Shown: positions 10,067 through 19,834, counted from the stretch's first letter. The stretch: 64,000 nt of DNA from Ancylobacter dichloromethanicus (GCF_018390645.1 NZ_JAHBGC010000005.1:1-64000); one strand, 5' to 3'. Numbers and translations: made by a program. Notes: a model not told the origin generated them from the sequence alone.

Positions 10067-12070
10067 ATGAGCGACATCGCCCCCCGCATCGACGGCCTTT
10101 CCCCGCCGGCGCCGGTGTCGCCGGGCGAGGCACTGCGGCCGATCGTCGAACTTGTCGATGTGAGCCGCATCTACCCCAATGGCGAGAGCGTGGTGCGCGC
10201 GCTCGACCGGGTGTCGCTCGCCATCCATCCCGGCGAGTTCATCGCCATCATGGGGCAGTCCGGCTCGGGCAAGTCGACGCTGATGAACATCATCGGCTGC
10301 CTCGACCGGGTGTCCTCCGGCCTCTACCGCGTCAATGGCGTGGATGTGGAGGACCTCGACCCCGACGAACTGGCGGAACTGCGCTGCTCGGCGTTCGGCT
10401 TCGTGTTCCAGCGCTACAACCTGCTGCCCAGCCTGACGGCGGCGGAGAATGTCGCCATTCCCGCCATCTATGCCGGCGCCGGGCGCGAGGCGCGGGAGGA
10501 GCGGGCGCACGACCTGCTCGCCCGGCTGGGGCTGGGCGAGCGCAGCGAGCACCGGCCGAACCAGCTTTCCGGCGGCCAGCAGCAGCGCGTCTCGATCGCC
10601 CGCGCGCTGATGAACGCCGCGCCGGTGATCCTCGCCGACGAGCCCACCGGCGCGCTCGATTCGCGCTCCGGCGAGGAGGTGCTGGCGCTGCTCGGCGAAC
10701 TCAATGCCGAGGGCCACACCGTCATCCTCATCACCCATGACCCGGATGTCGCGGCGCATGCGCGGCGCGTGGTGCGGTTCCAGGACGGGCGCATCGTCTC
10801 CGACGAGCGGCGGGAGGCCGAGCCGCCGCGCGCGCCGCTGCCCGGCACCGGCCCGGCGCGGCGCGGCGGGCTGGCGCGCTTCGTGCCGGATCTCGCGGAA
10901 GCGGTGCGCATGGCCTTCGCCTCGATGACGGCGAACCTGTTCCGCACCGCGCTGACCCTGCTCGGCATCGTCATCGGCGTCGCCTCGGTCATCACCATGC
11001 TGGCGGTAGGCGATGGCGGCAAGCAGAGCGTGCTCGACCGCATCTCGCAGATCGGCACCAATCTCCTGATCGTGCGACCCGGCGCGCCGGGCATCCGCTC
11101 CGCCGGCGACAACGCCACGCTGATGCCCGAGGATGCCGAGGCGCTGAAGAACATTCCCGGCGTCGCCGCCATCGCGCCCGACCGCTCCGGCCGCTACACG
11201 CTGCGCTTCGGCTCGCTCGATTATTTCACCACCGTCACCGGCACCACGCCGGATTATCTGCTCGCCCGCGACTGGCCGATCGCCGAAGGGGTGATGTTCA
11301 CCCAGGCCGATCTGCGCGCCTATGCGCCGGTGGTGGTGCTGGGCCAGACGGTGGCGCACAACCTGTTCGGCGACGACGACCCGATCGGGCGCTACATCCT
11401 GGTGAAAAACGTGCCCTATGAGGTGATCGGCGTGCTGTCGCCGCGCGGCGCCAACGCCTTCGGCCAGGACCAGGACGACGTGGCGCTGGTGCCGCTCTCC
11501 ACCGGCTTCGTGCGGGTGTTCGGCCGGCAGTTCCTCAATTCGGTGACGGTGAAGGTGACCGATGCCGGCGACATTCCGGCGGTGGAGGCGGCGATCACCC
11601 GCACCATCGCCGAGCGCCACCAGACGGAGGATTTCCAGGTGCGCAACACCGCGCAGTTCCTGGAGACCGCGATGGAGACGCAGAACACGCTGACGCTGGT
11701 GCTTGGCTGCGTCGCCGCCATCTCGCTGCTGGTGGCCGGCATCGGGGTGATGAACATCATGCTGGTGAGCGTGACCGAGCGCACCCGCGAGATCGGCATC
11801 CGCATGGCCACCGGGGCGCGGATGAGCAACATCATGCTGCAGTTCAACACCGAGGCGCTGGTGGTGTGCTCGGTCGGCGGGGCGGTGGGGGTCGGGCTCG
11901 GCCTCGCCGCCGCGCTCGGGCTGGAGGGCATGGGCGTGACCATCGTGCTCTCGCTCATGCCGCCGCTGCTGGCCTTCGCCTGCGCCTTCCTCACCGGCCT
12001 CGTCTTCGGCTATCTCCCCGCCCGCAAGGCGGCGGGGCTCGACCCGGTGGTGGCGCTGGCCTACGAGTAG
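10067..12070 (+). CDS. macB: MacB-type ABC transporter, fused ATPase and permease
   Basis: This 667-aa inner-membrane component couples ATP hydrolysis to movement of MacA and the outer-membrane channel. The N-terminal ATPase (about 20-250) has Walker [10 protein letters not shown], signature LSGGQQQR and Walker [10 protein letters not shown]. One membrane span follows near 290 ([14 protein letters not shown]), then the large periplasmic MacB domain, then three more spans at the C terminus (from about 540), including [20 protein letters not shown]. This is the standard MacB layout and length. It is co-transcribed with macA. Confidence 0.95.
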   Translation: MSDIAPRIDGLSPPAPVSPGEALRPIVELVDVSRIYPNGESVVRALDRVSLAIHPGEFIAIMGQSGSGKSTLMNIIGCLDRVSSGLYRVNGVDVEDLDPDELAELRCSAFGFVFQRYNLLPSLTAAENVAIPAIYAGAGREAREERAHDLLARLGLGERSEHRPNQLSGGQQQRVSIARALMNAAPVILADEPTGALDSRSGEEVLALLGELNAEGHTVILITHDPDVAAHARRVVRFQDGRIVSDERREAEPPRAPLPGTGPARRGGLARFVPDLAEAVRMAFASMTANLFRTALTLLGIVIGVASVITMLAVGDGGKQSVLDRISQIGTNLLIVRPGAPGIRSAGDNATLMPEDAEALKNIPGVAAIAPDRSGRYTLRFGSLDYFTTVTGTTPDYLLARDWPIAEGVMFTQADLRAYAPVVVLGQTVAHNLFGDDDPIGRYILVKNVPYEVIGVLSPRGANAFGQDQDDVALVPLSTGFVRVFGRQFLNSVTVKVTDAGDIPAVEAAITRTIAERHQTEDFQVRNTAQFLETAMETQNTLTLVLGCVAAISLLVAGIGVMNIMLVSVTERTREIGIRMATGARMSNIMLQFNTEALVVCSVGGAVGVGLGLAAALGLEGMGVTIVLSLMPPLLAFACAFLTGLVFGYLPARKAAGLDPVVALAYE

Positions 12071-12097
12071 AGAAGTGGGTTTGGAGGCCGGCTGCGT

Positions 12098-12208
12098 GCT
12101 TCGAGGCTGCCCTGCGGGCAGTACCTCAGCATGACGAAGCTGGCATGCCGCCCCGGCGCGACGTCATCCTGAGGCGCGCGGGCAACGCCCGCGCCTCGAA
12201 GGATGTCA
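12098..12208. repeat. Long imperfect palindrome between macB and purD
   Basis: Two arms face each other: CTTCGAGGC and CCTCAGCATGAC on the left, GTCATCCTGAGG and GCCTCGAAGG on the right. Each arm contains its own smaller hairpin (CTGCCCTGCGGGCAG; GGGCAACGCCC). The TCATCCTGAGG...CCTCGAAGGATG form is a familiar dispersed intergenic repeat style in Rhizobiales. It contains no coding sequence that I can support. Confidence 0.6.
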
Positions 12209-12321
12209 TTGGCCCCGCTCCGCCCCCCATTCGGCTCTCCCCCTTGCCCGCCGCCGCCCGAACGTTTAGGCGAAACGCTCAGCGAGGCGTCCGCCGGGGC
12301 GCCGCAGATCGAGGTTGCCGC

Positions 12322-13587
12322 ATGAACGTTCTTCTGCTCGGCTCGGGGGGCCGCGAGCACGCGCTGGCCTGGAAGCTGGCGCAGAGCCCGCAGATCGGCG
12401 CCTTCTTCGCGCTGCCGGGCAATCCCGGCATCGCCCAGTTCGCCACCTGCTTCGCGAATGTGCCTCTGGAAGACCACGACGCCATCGTCACCCTGTGCCT
12501 CGCCGAGAAGATCGACCTCGTGGTGGTCGGTCCGGAGGCGCCGCTGGTGGACGGCATCGCCGACCGACTGGTCGCCGAGGGCATTCCGGTGTTCGGCCCG
12601 CGCCGGGTGGCGGCACAGCTCGAAGGCTCGAAGCTGTTCACCAAGGAATTGTGCAAGGCGCACAACATTCCCACCGCCGCCTTCGGCCGCTTCATCGACG
12701 CTGAGCCGGCAAAGGACTTCGTCCAGCGCCACGGTGCGCCGATCGTGCTCAAGGCCGACGGGCTGATGGCCGGCAAGGGCGTGATCGTGGCGATGACGCT
12801 GGAGGAGGCGCTGGCCGGGGTCGATGAGGTGTTCGCCATGGGCGGCGCCGGAACGGAAATCCTGATCGAGGAATATCTCGCCGGCGAGGAGGTCTCGTTC
12901 TTCTGCCTGGTCGATGGCGAGACGGTGCTGCCCTTCGGCTCGGCGCAGGACCACAAGCGCGCCTTCGATGGCGACGAGGGGCCCAACACCGGCGGCATGG
13001 GCGCCTATTCGCCGGCCCCGGTGTTCACCGCCGAGATGGAGCGGCGCACCCTGCACGAGATCGTCAAGCCGACCGCGCGGGCGCTCGCGGACGCGGCCAG
13101 CCCCTATCGCGGCGTGCTGTTCGCCGGGCTGATGATCACCGCCCACGGGCCGAAGCTGATCGAATACAATGTCCGCTTCGGCGACCCGGAATGCCAGGTG
13201 CTGCTGATGCGCATGGAAGGCGACCTGCTGCCGCTGCTCGCCGCCGTCGCCACCGGCCGGTTGGAGGACCAGCCGGTCGCGCTGAAGCCGGACGCGGCGA
13301 TCTGCGTGGTCATGGCGACCAAGGGCTATCCCGGCGCCTACCCGAAGGGCTCGCGCATCGGCGGGCTGGAGGCGGCCGAAACCGTGCCGGGGGTGAAGGT
13401 GTTCCACGCCGGCACCCGCCAGGACAGCGACGACATCCTCGCCAATGGCGGGCGGGTGCTCAACGTCACCGCCGTGGGCGCCAATGTCGCCGAGGCGCGC
13501 GAGCGGGCCTATGACGCCGTCGCCCGCATCGACTGGCCGGAGGGCTTCTGCCGCCACGACATCGCCTGGCGGGCGCTGGACGACTGA
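12322..13587 (+). CDS. purD: Phosphoribosylamine-glycine ligase (GAR synthetase)
   Basis: PurD joins glycine to phosphoribosylamine with ATP, the second step of purine synthesis. The 421-aa protein opens with the typical [19 protein letters not shown]. It continues with [15 protein letters not shown], the ATP-grasp segment [27 protein letters not shown], then [14 protein letters not shown] and [11 protein letters not shown]. Length and motifs are complete. It stands alone between macB and a patatin-like gene, with no other pur genes near. Confidence 0.97.
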   Translation: MNVLLLGSGGREHALAWKLAQSPQIGAFFALPGNPGIAQFATCFANVPLEDHDAIVTLCLAEKIDLVVVGPEAPLVDGIADRLVAEGIPVFGPRRVAAQLEGSKLFTKELCKAHNIPTAAFGRFIDAEPAKDFVQRHGAPIVLKADGLMAGKGVIVAMTLEEALAGVDEVFAMGGAGTEILIEEYLAGEEVSFFCLVDGETVLPFGSAQDHKRAFDGDEGPNTGGMGAYSPAPVFTAEMERRTLHEIVKPTARALADAASPYRGVLFAGLMITAHGPKLIEYNVRFGDPECQVLLMRMEGDLLPLLAAVATGRLEDQPVALKPDAAICVVMATKGYPGAYPKGSRIGGLEAAETVPGVKVFHAGTRQDSDDILANGGRVLNVTAVGANVAEARERAYDAVARIDWPEGFCRHDIAWRALDD

Positions 13588-13738
13588 GCGGGCGGGAGCC
13601 GGGCGCGATTGATTACGCGCTTTGCACACTGGCGGCGCCGCGGCGCCGTGCCCATGTTCAAACAAATGCCGCGAGCCCGTGGCAGAAGCGGTGCGTCTCA
13701 CGGGAGGCGCCTCTCACGCGGGGCAGATGGGCGAAGCC

Positions 13739-14755
13739 ATGGACGATTCCACCTCACGCCGGCGCCGCCGGGCACCGGCGGCCGATACCGCCGTCGACGA
13801 CGCCGCTCTCGCGCAGCCGGAGCTGCCGCATGCGAGAGAAGCTGAGGGCGGGACGCGGCTGGCGGAGAAGAATGCGGGCAGCGCCGTCATCTCCTCCGGC
13901 GGCAGCGCCGTGCCGGGCGCGATCGGCCATGGCGTGCCCACGCTCGGCGTGGCGCTGGGCTCGGGCGGGGCGCGCGGTCTCTCGCACATATTGGTGCTGG
14001 AGGCGCTGGACGATCTCGGCCTGCGCCCCACCGCCATGGCGGGCGCCTCCATCGGCGCCCTGTTCGCCAGCGTCTATGCCGCCGGCATGCCCGCGCGCGA
14101 GATTCGCCATCTCGTCACCCAGACTCTCAGGAACCGCGGCGAGGTGATGAAGCGCCTGCTGGCGGCGCGGGTCGGGCGCATCGCCGACCTGTTCGGCGCC
14201 GGGCTCGGCAACCCGGTGCTGATCGACGCCGAGCGCTTCATCGGCGGCTTCCTGCCGGAGGCGGTGCCGGAAAATTTCGAGGACCTGTCCATTCCGCTGC
14301 AGGTGGTGGCGACCGATTACTGGGAGCGCTGCGAGCGCACCTTCGCGCGCGGCCCGATCCGCCCGGCGGTGGCGGCCTCGCTCGCCATTCCCGGCCTCAT
14401 GCGCCCGGTACAGCTCGACGGCCATACGCTGGTCGATGGCGGCGCGGTGAACCCGCTGCCCTTCGACCTGCTGCTCAGCCGCGCCAATGTGGTGATCGCG
14501 GTCGACATCACCGGCGGCCATGGCAATGAGACGCGCGGCGTGCCGGCGCCGTTCGAGGCAATGTTCGCCACGCTGCAGATCATGGCCTCCTCGATCGTCG
14601 GCGAGAAGCTGAAGGCGGGCGCGCCGGACATACTGATCCGCCCCAATGTGCATGATTTCCGCGTGCTCGACTTCTTCCGCGCCGCCGCCATACTGAAGGC
14701 GGCCGAGCCGGTGAAGGACGAGGTGAAGCGCCGGCTGGAGGCGGTGCTGGGCTGA
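13739..14755 (+). CDS. Patatin-like phospholipase (RssA/NTE type)
   Basis: A patatin-fold lipid acyl hydrolase of about 338 aa. The oxyanion loop LGSGGARGLSH is followed by the nucleophile elbow GASIGALFAS (Ser of GxSxG) and the catalytic Asp in LVDGGAVNPLPFD. So the Ser-Asp dyad is intact. The first 65 residues are basic and disordered with no signal peptide, so the protein is probably cytoplasmic or membrane-associated. The start is uncertain: ATG at 13727 or 13739, neither with a strong ribosome binding site. It is convergent with tadA. The substrate is unknown. Confidence 0.85.
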   Translation: MDDSTSRRRRRAPAADTAVDDAALAQPELPHAREAEGGTRLAEKNAGSAVISSGGSAVPGAIGHGVPTLGVALGSGGARGLSHILVLEALDDLGLRPTAMAGASIGALFASVYAAGMPAREIRHLVTQTLRNRGEVMKRLLAARVGRIADLFGAGLGNPVLIDAERFIGGFLPEAVPENFEDLSIPLQVVATDYWERCERTFARGPIRPAVAASLAIPGLMRPVQLDGHTLVDGGAVNPLPFDLLLSRANVVIAVDITGGHGNETRGVPAPFEAMFATLQIMASSIVGEKLKAGAPDILIRPNVHDFRVLDFFRAAAILKAAEPVKDEVKRRLEAVLG

Positions 14756-14768
14756 GGCCGGTGCCCGT

Positions 14769-15257
14769 TCAGCGTCGCCCGGCGAAGAAATCGCGCAGCA
14801 GGCCCGCCGATTCGCGTTCGCCAAGGCCGCCATACACGTCCGGCCGGTGGTGGCAGGTCGGCTGGGCGAAGAAGCGCACCCCGCTTTCCACCGCCCCGCC
14901 CTTGGGGTCGGACGCGCCGTAGTAGACCCGGCGCAGCCGGGCGAAGGAGATGGCCGCCGCGCACATGGTGCAGGGCTCCAGCGTCACGTAGAGATCGCAG
15001 TCGCCGAGCCGGTCATTGCCGAGCCGGGAGGCCGCCGTGCGGATGACCAGCATTTCGGCATGGGCGGTAGGGTCGGCCAGTTCGCGGGTGCGGTTGCCGT
15101 CGGCGGCCAGCACCGTGCCGGCCTGCACCAGCACCGCGCCCACCGGCACCTCGCCGCGGGCGGCGGCGCGCGCCGCCTCGATGAGGGCGAGCTGCATGAA
15201 ATCCCGGCGCGCCCGCCCGGTGCCGGCGTTTTCCGGGTCGGAATTGTCGCTCGTCAA
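14769..15257 (-). CDS. tadA: tRNA-specific adenosine-34 deaminase
   Basis: TadA converts the wobble adenosine of tRNA-Arg(ACG) to inosine. The 162-aa protein has the zinc-binding and catalytic motifs HAEM (His and proton-shuttling Glu) and PCTMCAAAI (two Cys), and EVPVGAVLV near the N terminus. The start is a TTG at 15257. An in-frame ATG at 15197 would remove residues (RRDF) that align with the conserved segment before the MxLALxEA helix, so the longer form is favoured. It is divergent from the pseudouridine synthase gene, with only 76 bases between the start codons. Confidence 0.92.
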   Translation of the reverse strand: MTSDNSDPENAGTGRARRDFMQLALIEAARAAARGEVPVGAVLVQAGTVLAADGNRTRELADPTAHAEMLVIRTAASRLGNDRLGDCDLYVTLEPCTMCAAAISFARLRRVYYGASDPKGGAVESGVRFFAQPTCHHRPDVYGGLGERESAGLLRDFFAGRR

Positions 15258-15333
15258 CGCCCTACTCGTCTAAAGCTCGCTTCATGCCGCAGGACATGCT
15301 AGCACCCGCCGCCCGGAGACCGGATCAATCCCC

Positions 15334-17472
15334 ATGCCCAAAAACACGCCGCCCCGCAAGGAAATCAACCGCGTTCCCCGCGCCGCCCGCCCGGCCGCGC
15401 CAGAGGAGGCGGGCCCGCGCGAGGCGGAGCGCATCGCCAAGGTGGTGGCCCGCGCCGGCCTCGGCTCGCGCCGCGAGATCGAGGAATGGATCCTCGCCGG
15501 CCGGGTGGCGGTGAATGGCGAGGTGCTGGAAAGCCCGGCCCGCACGGTCACCGCCGAGGACGAGATCACCGTCGACGGGGTGAAGCTGCCCGACCGGGAG
15601 CGCACGCGGCTGTTCCTCTACCACAAGCCCAAGGGCGTGGTGACCACCAATTTCGACCCCGAAGGCCGCCCGACGCTGTTCGAGATCCTGCCCGCCGGCC
15701 TGCCGCGGCTGGTCTCGGTCGGCCGGCTCGACCTCAACACCGAGGGGTTGATCCTGCTCACCAATGATGGCGGGCTCTCGCGGGTGCTGGAGCTGCCGGA
15801 AACCGGCTGGCTGCGCCGCTACCGCGTGCGCGCCAAGGGCGACATCACCCAGGACAAGCTGGACGCGCTGATCGCCGGCATCACCGTCGACGGGGTGCAG
15901 TACGGCCCGATCGAGGCGGTGCTGGACCGGGTGCAGGGCGCCAATGTGTGGCTCACTCTGGCGCTGCGCGAGGGCAAGAACCGCGAAGTGCGCAACGTGC
16001 TGGGCTCGCTCGGGCTCGACGTCAACCGGCTGATCCGGCTCTCCTATGGCCCGTTCCAGCTCGGCGAGCTGGCGCAGGGCGAGGCCGAGGAGGTGCGCAC
16101 CCGCGTGCTGGCCGACCAGCTCGGCGAGGCGCTGGCCAAGACGGCCGGGGCCGATTTCGAGGGGCCGCTGTTCAACCATGGCGAGGACGAGGCGCCCAAA
16201 AGCGCCGCCCTCAAGCGGGGTGCCAAGCCGCGCTACGCCAAGCCGGAAGGCGCCGAGGACCGCCACCGCCGCCTGCCGATCGACACCGAGCCGGGCGAGG
16301 GCAAGAGCGTGAAGGCCGGCATCCTTGCCGACCGCAAGGGCCGCAAGGTGCTGGTGCAGCGCGTGCGCTCCACCGAGCCGCCGGCCGAGGACGCCCCCAT
16401 CCGCCCGGCCCGCGCGCGGCGCGACGAGGAGCGTGCCAGCGTGCGGACCGGCGAACGCCCCGGTGCCGCCCGCGGCGAACGCGGTGGCGAGCGCACCTTC
16501 CGCAAGCGCCCCGATCAGCCTTCCACCGATGCCGGCGACGCCCGCCCGGCGCGCGAGGAGCGTCCCTTCCGCGAGCGCTCCACCACCGAGCGGCCCGCCC
16601 GGGCGGCGTCGAGCCGCGACCGCAAGGTCGGCGGCCCGCGCCCGGCGCGTCCGCGCGCCGAGGGTGATGCCGGCGAACGCCCGTTCCGCAGCCGCACCGA
16701 CGGCGCCGAGGCGCCGCGCGGTGATCGCCCGGCGCGTGGCGACCGGCCGGATCGCGGCGAGCGTCCCGACCGTCCGTTCCGCGAGCGTGCCCCGCGTCCC
16801 GAGGGCGAGCGCAGTGACCGTCCCGCCCGGCCGGAACGGCCCGAGGGTGGCCGCTCGTTCCGCGGCGCCGGCAGCAACCGGCCCTATAGCGGCCGGGTGA
16901 AATCCGAGCAGTCGCGTTCCTTCCGGCCCCGTCCGGAAGGCGAGGAGCGTCCCGCCCGGCGCGAGCGGCCCGAGGGCGACCGCCCGCAGGGCGCGCGTCC
17001 GTTCCGCGAACGCACCCCGCGCCCCGAGGGCGAGCGTCCGGCGCGTTCCTTCCGGCCGCGTCCGGAGGGTGACGAGCGTCCCGCCCGCCGCGAGCGCCCC
17101 GAAGGCGCACGCCCGTTCCGCTCCCGCGACGAGCGTCCCGCGCGCGACGATCGTGCGCCCCGCGAGGACCGCGCGCCGCGTGGCGACAAGCCGGCGGGCG
17201 GCCGCTCGTTTGGTGACAAGCCGGCCGGCGGCAGGTCGTTCGGCGACAAGCCGGCGGGCACCCGGACCTTCGGCAAGGGCGGCGCGGGCAAGAGCTATGG
17301 CGCCAAGAACTTCGCCGACAAGCCGGGCGGGCGCCCCGTAGGTGGCAAACCCGGTGGCCGTCCGGCTGGCGGCAAACCGGCTGGCGGTCGGCCCGCAGGC
17401 GGCAGACCTTCCGGCGGCAAGCCCGGTGGAGGGAAGCCTTCCGGGCGGCCGCCGCGTCCGCCGCGTAGCTGA
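15334..17472 (+). CDS. rluB: RluB-type 23S rRNA pseudouridine synthase with a giant Arg/Pro/Gly-rich tail
   Basis: The N-terminal 265 residues form an S4 domain (about 32-90, VVARAGLGSRREIEEWI) and an RsuA/RluB catalytic domain with the active-site Asp in VGRLDLNTEGLILLTND. So it should isomerise uridine in 23S rRNA helix 89 or a close site. At 712 aa it is more than twice the minimal enzyme. From about residue 290 it is an unbroken low-complexity tail. It contains repeated RPEGERPARRERPEG-like units, three DKPAGGRSFG-like units and a final run of GGKPGGRPAGG units. Such tails occur in Rhizobiales homologues, but the length varies. rsmD follows 11 bases later, another rRNA-modifying enzyme. 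Confidence 0.92.
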   Translation: MPKNTPPRKEINRVPRAARPAAPEEAGPREAERIAKVVARAGLGSRREIEEWILAGRVAVNGEVLESPARTVTAEDEITVDGVKLPDRERTRLFLYHKPKGVVTTNFDPEGRPTLFEILPAGLPRLVSVGRLDLNTEGLILLTNDGGLSRVLELPETGWLRRYRVRAKGDITQDKLDALIAGITVDGVQYGPIEAVLDRVQGANVWLTLALREGKNREVRNVLGSLGLDVNRLIRLSYGPFQLGELAQGEAEEVRTRVLADQLGEALAKTAGADFEGPLFNHGEDEAPKSAALKRGAKPRYAKPEGAEDRHRRLPIDTEPGEGKSVKAGILADRKGRKVLVQRVRSTEPPAEDAPIRPARARRDEERASVRTGERPGAARGERGGERTFRKRPDQPSTDAGDARPAREERPFRERSTTERPARAASSRDRKVGGPRPARPRAEGDAGERPFRSRTDGAEAPRGDRPARGDRPDRGERPDRPFRERAPRPEGERSDRPARPERPEGGRSFRGAGSNRPYSGRVKSEQSRSFRPRPEGEERPARRERPEGDRPQGARPFRERTPRPEGERPARSFRPRPEGDERPARRERPEGARPFRSRDERPARDDRAPREDRAPRGDKPAGGRSFGDKPAGGRSFGDKPAGTRTFGKGGAGKSYGAKNFADKPGGRPVGGKPGGRPAGGKPAGGRPAGGRPSGGKPGGGKPSGRPPRPPRS

Positions 17473-17483
17473 CGGGTGCGGCT

Positions 17484-18041
17484 ATGCGCATCGTCGGCGG
17501 GCGCTTCAAGGGGCGTGCGCTGCGCGGCCCTTCCTCCAATGCCACGCGGCCGACCTCCGACCGGCTGCGCGAGGCGCTGTTCAACGTGCTCGCCCATGCC
17601 TATGACGACGCCGCCGGCGACGCCCGGGTGCTCGACCTGTTCGCCGGCACTGGCGCGCTGGGGCTGGAAGCGCTTTCGCGCGGGGCCCGGCTCGCCGTGT
17701 TCGTCGACGAGGCGCCGGAGCCGCGCGCGCTGATCCGCGCCAATGTCGAGGCGCTCGGCGTCGGCGGCATCACCCGCATCTTCCGCCGCGACGCCACCAG
17801 GCTCGGCGAGGCCTTCGCCAGCGACGCCTTCGACCTGGTGTTCTGCGACCCGCCCTATGGCAGGGGCCTGGCCGAGCGGGCGCTGGCGGGCGCGCGGGCC
17901 GGCCACTGGCTGGCGCCCGGCGCGCTCGTCGTGGTGGAGGAGGCGGTGGAGGCGGCGTTCACCGCGCCGGAGGGCTTCGAGGAGCTGGAGCGCCGCCGCT
18001 ACGACGCCAGCGAGATCGTCTTCCTGCGCGTGCCGGGCTGA
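17484..18041 (+). CDS. rsmD: 16S rRNA (guanine-966-N2) methyltransferase
   Basis: RsmD methylates G966 of 16S rRNA on the assembled small subunit. The 185-aa protein begins MRIVGGRFKGRAL and includes RPTSDRLREALFNVL, the SAM site VLDLFAGTGALGLEALSRG and the catalytic DPPY motif (LVFCDPPYG). It starts 11 bases after the pseudouridine synthase and is surely in the same transcript. It is convergent with the hydrolase gene at 18051. Confidence 0.95.
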   Translation: MRIVGGRFKGRALRGPSSNATRPTSDRLREALFNVLAHAYDDAAGDARVLDLFAGTGALGLEALSRGARLAVFVDEAPEPRALIRANVEALGVGGITRIFRRDATRLGEAFASDAFDLVFCDPPYGRGLAERALAGARAGHWLAPGALVVVEEAVEAAFTAPEGFEELERRRYDASEIVFLRVPG

Positions 18042-18050
18042 CCCCGCCGC

Positions 18051-18854
18051 TCACCCCACTTCGGCCACCGCGGCGAGGATGCGCGCGAGGTCCTCCGGCC
18101 GCGACAGCCGGTGATCGCCGTCCTTGATCAGGCTGAGCACCACGTCGTCCTCGGCGAGGCAGGTGACGAGGCGCAGCGCGTGCTGCCACGGCACGTCGGG
18201 ATCGGCGACGCCCTGCAGGATGCGCACCGGGCAGCCGACCGCGAACGGCGCGCCGAGCACCAGGTTGCGCCGCCCGTCCTCGATCAGCGCGCGGGTGATG
18301 ACCTGGCCGGGGCCATATTGCGAGGGCCGCACCCAGCGGCCCTCCTGCATCAGCGTGGCCCGCACCTCCTCGGGCATCGCCTTCCACATCAGTTCCTCGG
18401 TGAAATCCGGCGCCGGGGCGATCAGCACCAGCGCCGCCAGCCGCCCGCTCTCCCCGCGCGCCGCCAGCGCCCGGGCCAGCAGCAGCGCGATCCAGCCGCC
18501 CATGGAGGAGCCGACCACGACCTGCGGGCCCTCGGTGACGCGGTCGAACACCGCCAGCGCGTCCTCGGCCCAGCGGGAGATGGTGCCCTGCTCGAACTCC
18601 CCGCCGGATTCGCCATGGCCGGAATAGTCGAAGCGCACCACCCGCCGGTCGTGGCGGGCGCCCCATTCGGCCAGCGCCTCGGCCTTGGTGCCGCGCATGT
18701 CGGAGAGAAAGCCGCCGCACCACAGGATGCCGGGATGGCTGGGCGTCGCCCGTCCGGGGGTGACGCGCACCGCGATCCGGCGGGCATCCTCGCCGACGGT
18801 GAGAAAGGAGGGCGCGGCAGCGGGCTCGTCGTGGGACTGGGTGGGGTCGCTCAT
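18051..18854 (-). CDS. Alpha/beta hydrolase family protein
   Basis: A serine hydrolase of 267 aa. The nucleophile elbow GSSMGGW, an Asp in GVADPDVPW and a His in KDGDHRLSRPED complete a plausible Ser-Asp-His triad. FDYSGHGESGG and CGGFLSDMRGTKA match the serine aminopeptidase-like or BAAT-like hydrolases. No signal peptide is present. GGAAGGAA lies upstream of the ATG at 18854. Related proteins are often annotated as carboxylesterases, or as palmitoyl-protein thioesterase ABHD10 homologues; the substrate is unknown. Confidence 0.82.
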   Translation of the reverse strand: MSDPTQSHDEPAAAPSFLTVGEDARRIAVRVTPGRATPSHPGILWCGGFLSDMRGTKAEALAEWGARHDRRVVRFDYSGHGESGGEFEQGTISRWAEDALAVFDRVTEGPQVVVGSSMGGWIALLLARALAARGESGRLAALVLIAPAPDFTEELMWKAMPEEVRATLMQEGRWVRPSQYGPGQVITRALIEDGRRNLVLGAPFAVGCPVRILQGVADPDVPWQHALRLVTCLAEDDVVLSLIKDGDHRLSRPEDLARILAAVAEVG

Positions 18855-19170
18855 CGGGTGTTCCTTCCGGTAGGCGTCTCGGGCATCGCGGGCGGCACGG
18901 CCGGGGCCCCGGGCCTTGCGATTCGGCCCCGCCGCGCCATCTTGGCTTACAGGCGGGGGCCGCGCGCGAACAGCGTGCCGGGCTGTCGGCGTGTCGAAGC
19001 ACCGCTGGCATGCGTAATTACGTGCGATCTGCGCTGTCACGCCGTTGACTTCTGTCGGGTTTGTCACGATCTTCTGCGACCGTTTTACGCGCGCGGAAAA
19101 TTGCCGGCCGGCGACCCTTCGAGGCGCGGTGGAAACGCCACTATTCTGAAATGGCAGAGGAGAAGACGCC
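18855..19170. other. Divergent intergenic region between hydrolase and infC
   Basis: No gene is visible here. A palindrome CGTAATTACG lies near 19014-19023. A TTGACT hexamer at 19045-19050 is oriented toward infC, but no good -10 box follows at the right distance. The region must hold promoters for both neighbours and the infC leader, which I cannot place precisely. Confidence 0.4.
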
Positions 19171-19173
19171 ATT
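19157..19173 (+). promoter_or_regulatory. infC ribosome binding site and ATT start codon
   Basis: GAGGAGA at 19157-19163 lies seven bases before an ATT codon at 19171. The first possible ATG (19183) has no such signal at a suitable distance. AUU starts of infC are known in other bacteria and let IF-3 repress its own translation. Confidence 0.75.
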
Positions 19174-19707
19174 CGTCGCCCCATGAGACCCGTCGCGCCG
19201 GAGAAGGACGGTCCGCGCGTCAACGAAGACATCCGCATCCGCGAAGTTCAGCTCATCGACCAGGACGGGCAGAACCGCGGCGTCGTGCTGACGCGCGACG
19301 CGATCACGATGGCGCAGGAAGCCGGTCTCGATCTCGTCGAGATCGCCCCGAACTCCGCCCCGCCCGTTTGCAAGATTCTCGACTATGGCCGGTTCAAGTA
19401 CCAGAACCAGAAGAAGGCCAACGAGGCGCGCAAGAAGCAGCACGTCGTCGAGATCAAGGAAATCAAGCTGCGCCCCGGCATCGACACCCATGACTACGAG
19501 GTGAAGATGAAGTCCATCCACCGCTTCTTCGAGGAAGGCGACAAGGTGAAGATCACCCTGCGCTTCCGCGGTCGCGAGATGGCGCATCAGGAGCTGGGCT
19601 ACAAGCTGATGAACAAGGTCAAGGAAGAGCTGGCGCCGATCGCCAAGGTCGAGGCCGAGCCTTCGCTCGAAGGCCGCCAGATGATCATGGTGCTGGCGCC
19701 GCGCTGA
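19171..19707 (+). CDS. infC: Translation initiation factor IF-3
   Basis: IF-3 binds the 30S subunit, keeps it free of 50S and checks the initiator codon-anticodon pairing. The 178-aa product shows [37 protein letters not shown](R/K) and the C-terminal [16 protein letters not shown] block. The ATT start is chosen for its ribosome binding site and because the added IRRPM residues match the RRP-type N terminus of alphaproteobacterial IF-3. Unusually, rpmI and rplT do not follow; folC lies convergent. A terminator-like hairpin lies 36 bases after the stop. Confidence 0.95.
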   Translation: MRRPMRPVAPEKDGPRVNEDIRIREVQLIDQDGQNRGVVLTRDAITMAQEAGLDLVEIAPNSAPPVCKILDYGRFKYQNQKKANEARKKQHVVEIKEIKLRPGIDTHDYEVKMKSIHRFFEEGDKVKITLRFRGREMAHQELGYKLMNKVKEELAPIAKVEAEPSLEGRQMIMVLAPR

Positions 19708-19742
19708 GCCTCGCGCTCGACGGCTGCCGCTTCCTGCAGGAC

Positions 19743-19789
19743 GACGTCATCCCGGAACGGTCGACAGGCCGTGTCCGGGATCGTCTTTT
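19743..19789 (+). terminator. Terminator after infC built on a repeat-like palindrome
   Basis: A long hairpin (GACG and ATCCCGGA pairing with TCCGGGAT and CGTC, with an inner ACGG/CCGT) is followed by TTTT. The arms resemble the TCATCCCGG/CCGGGAT palindromes elsewhere in the window, so a dispersed repeat may serve as the infC terminator. Confidence 0.6.
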
Positions 19790-19834
19790 CCAGCCCGGCA
19801 TTTTCACCTCCCGCATCGGGGGGGAGGGTGCCAT

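Noticed and set aside
16600-17472. CRISPR-like or satellite repeats
   Set aside because: The repetition is codon-phased low-complexity coding sequence of the pseudouridine synthase tail, with no spacer structure.
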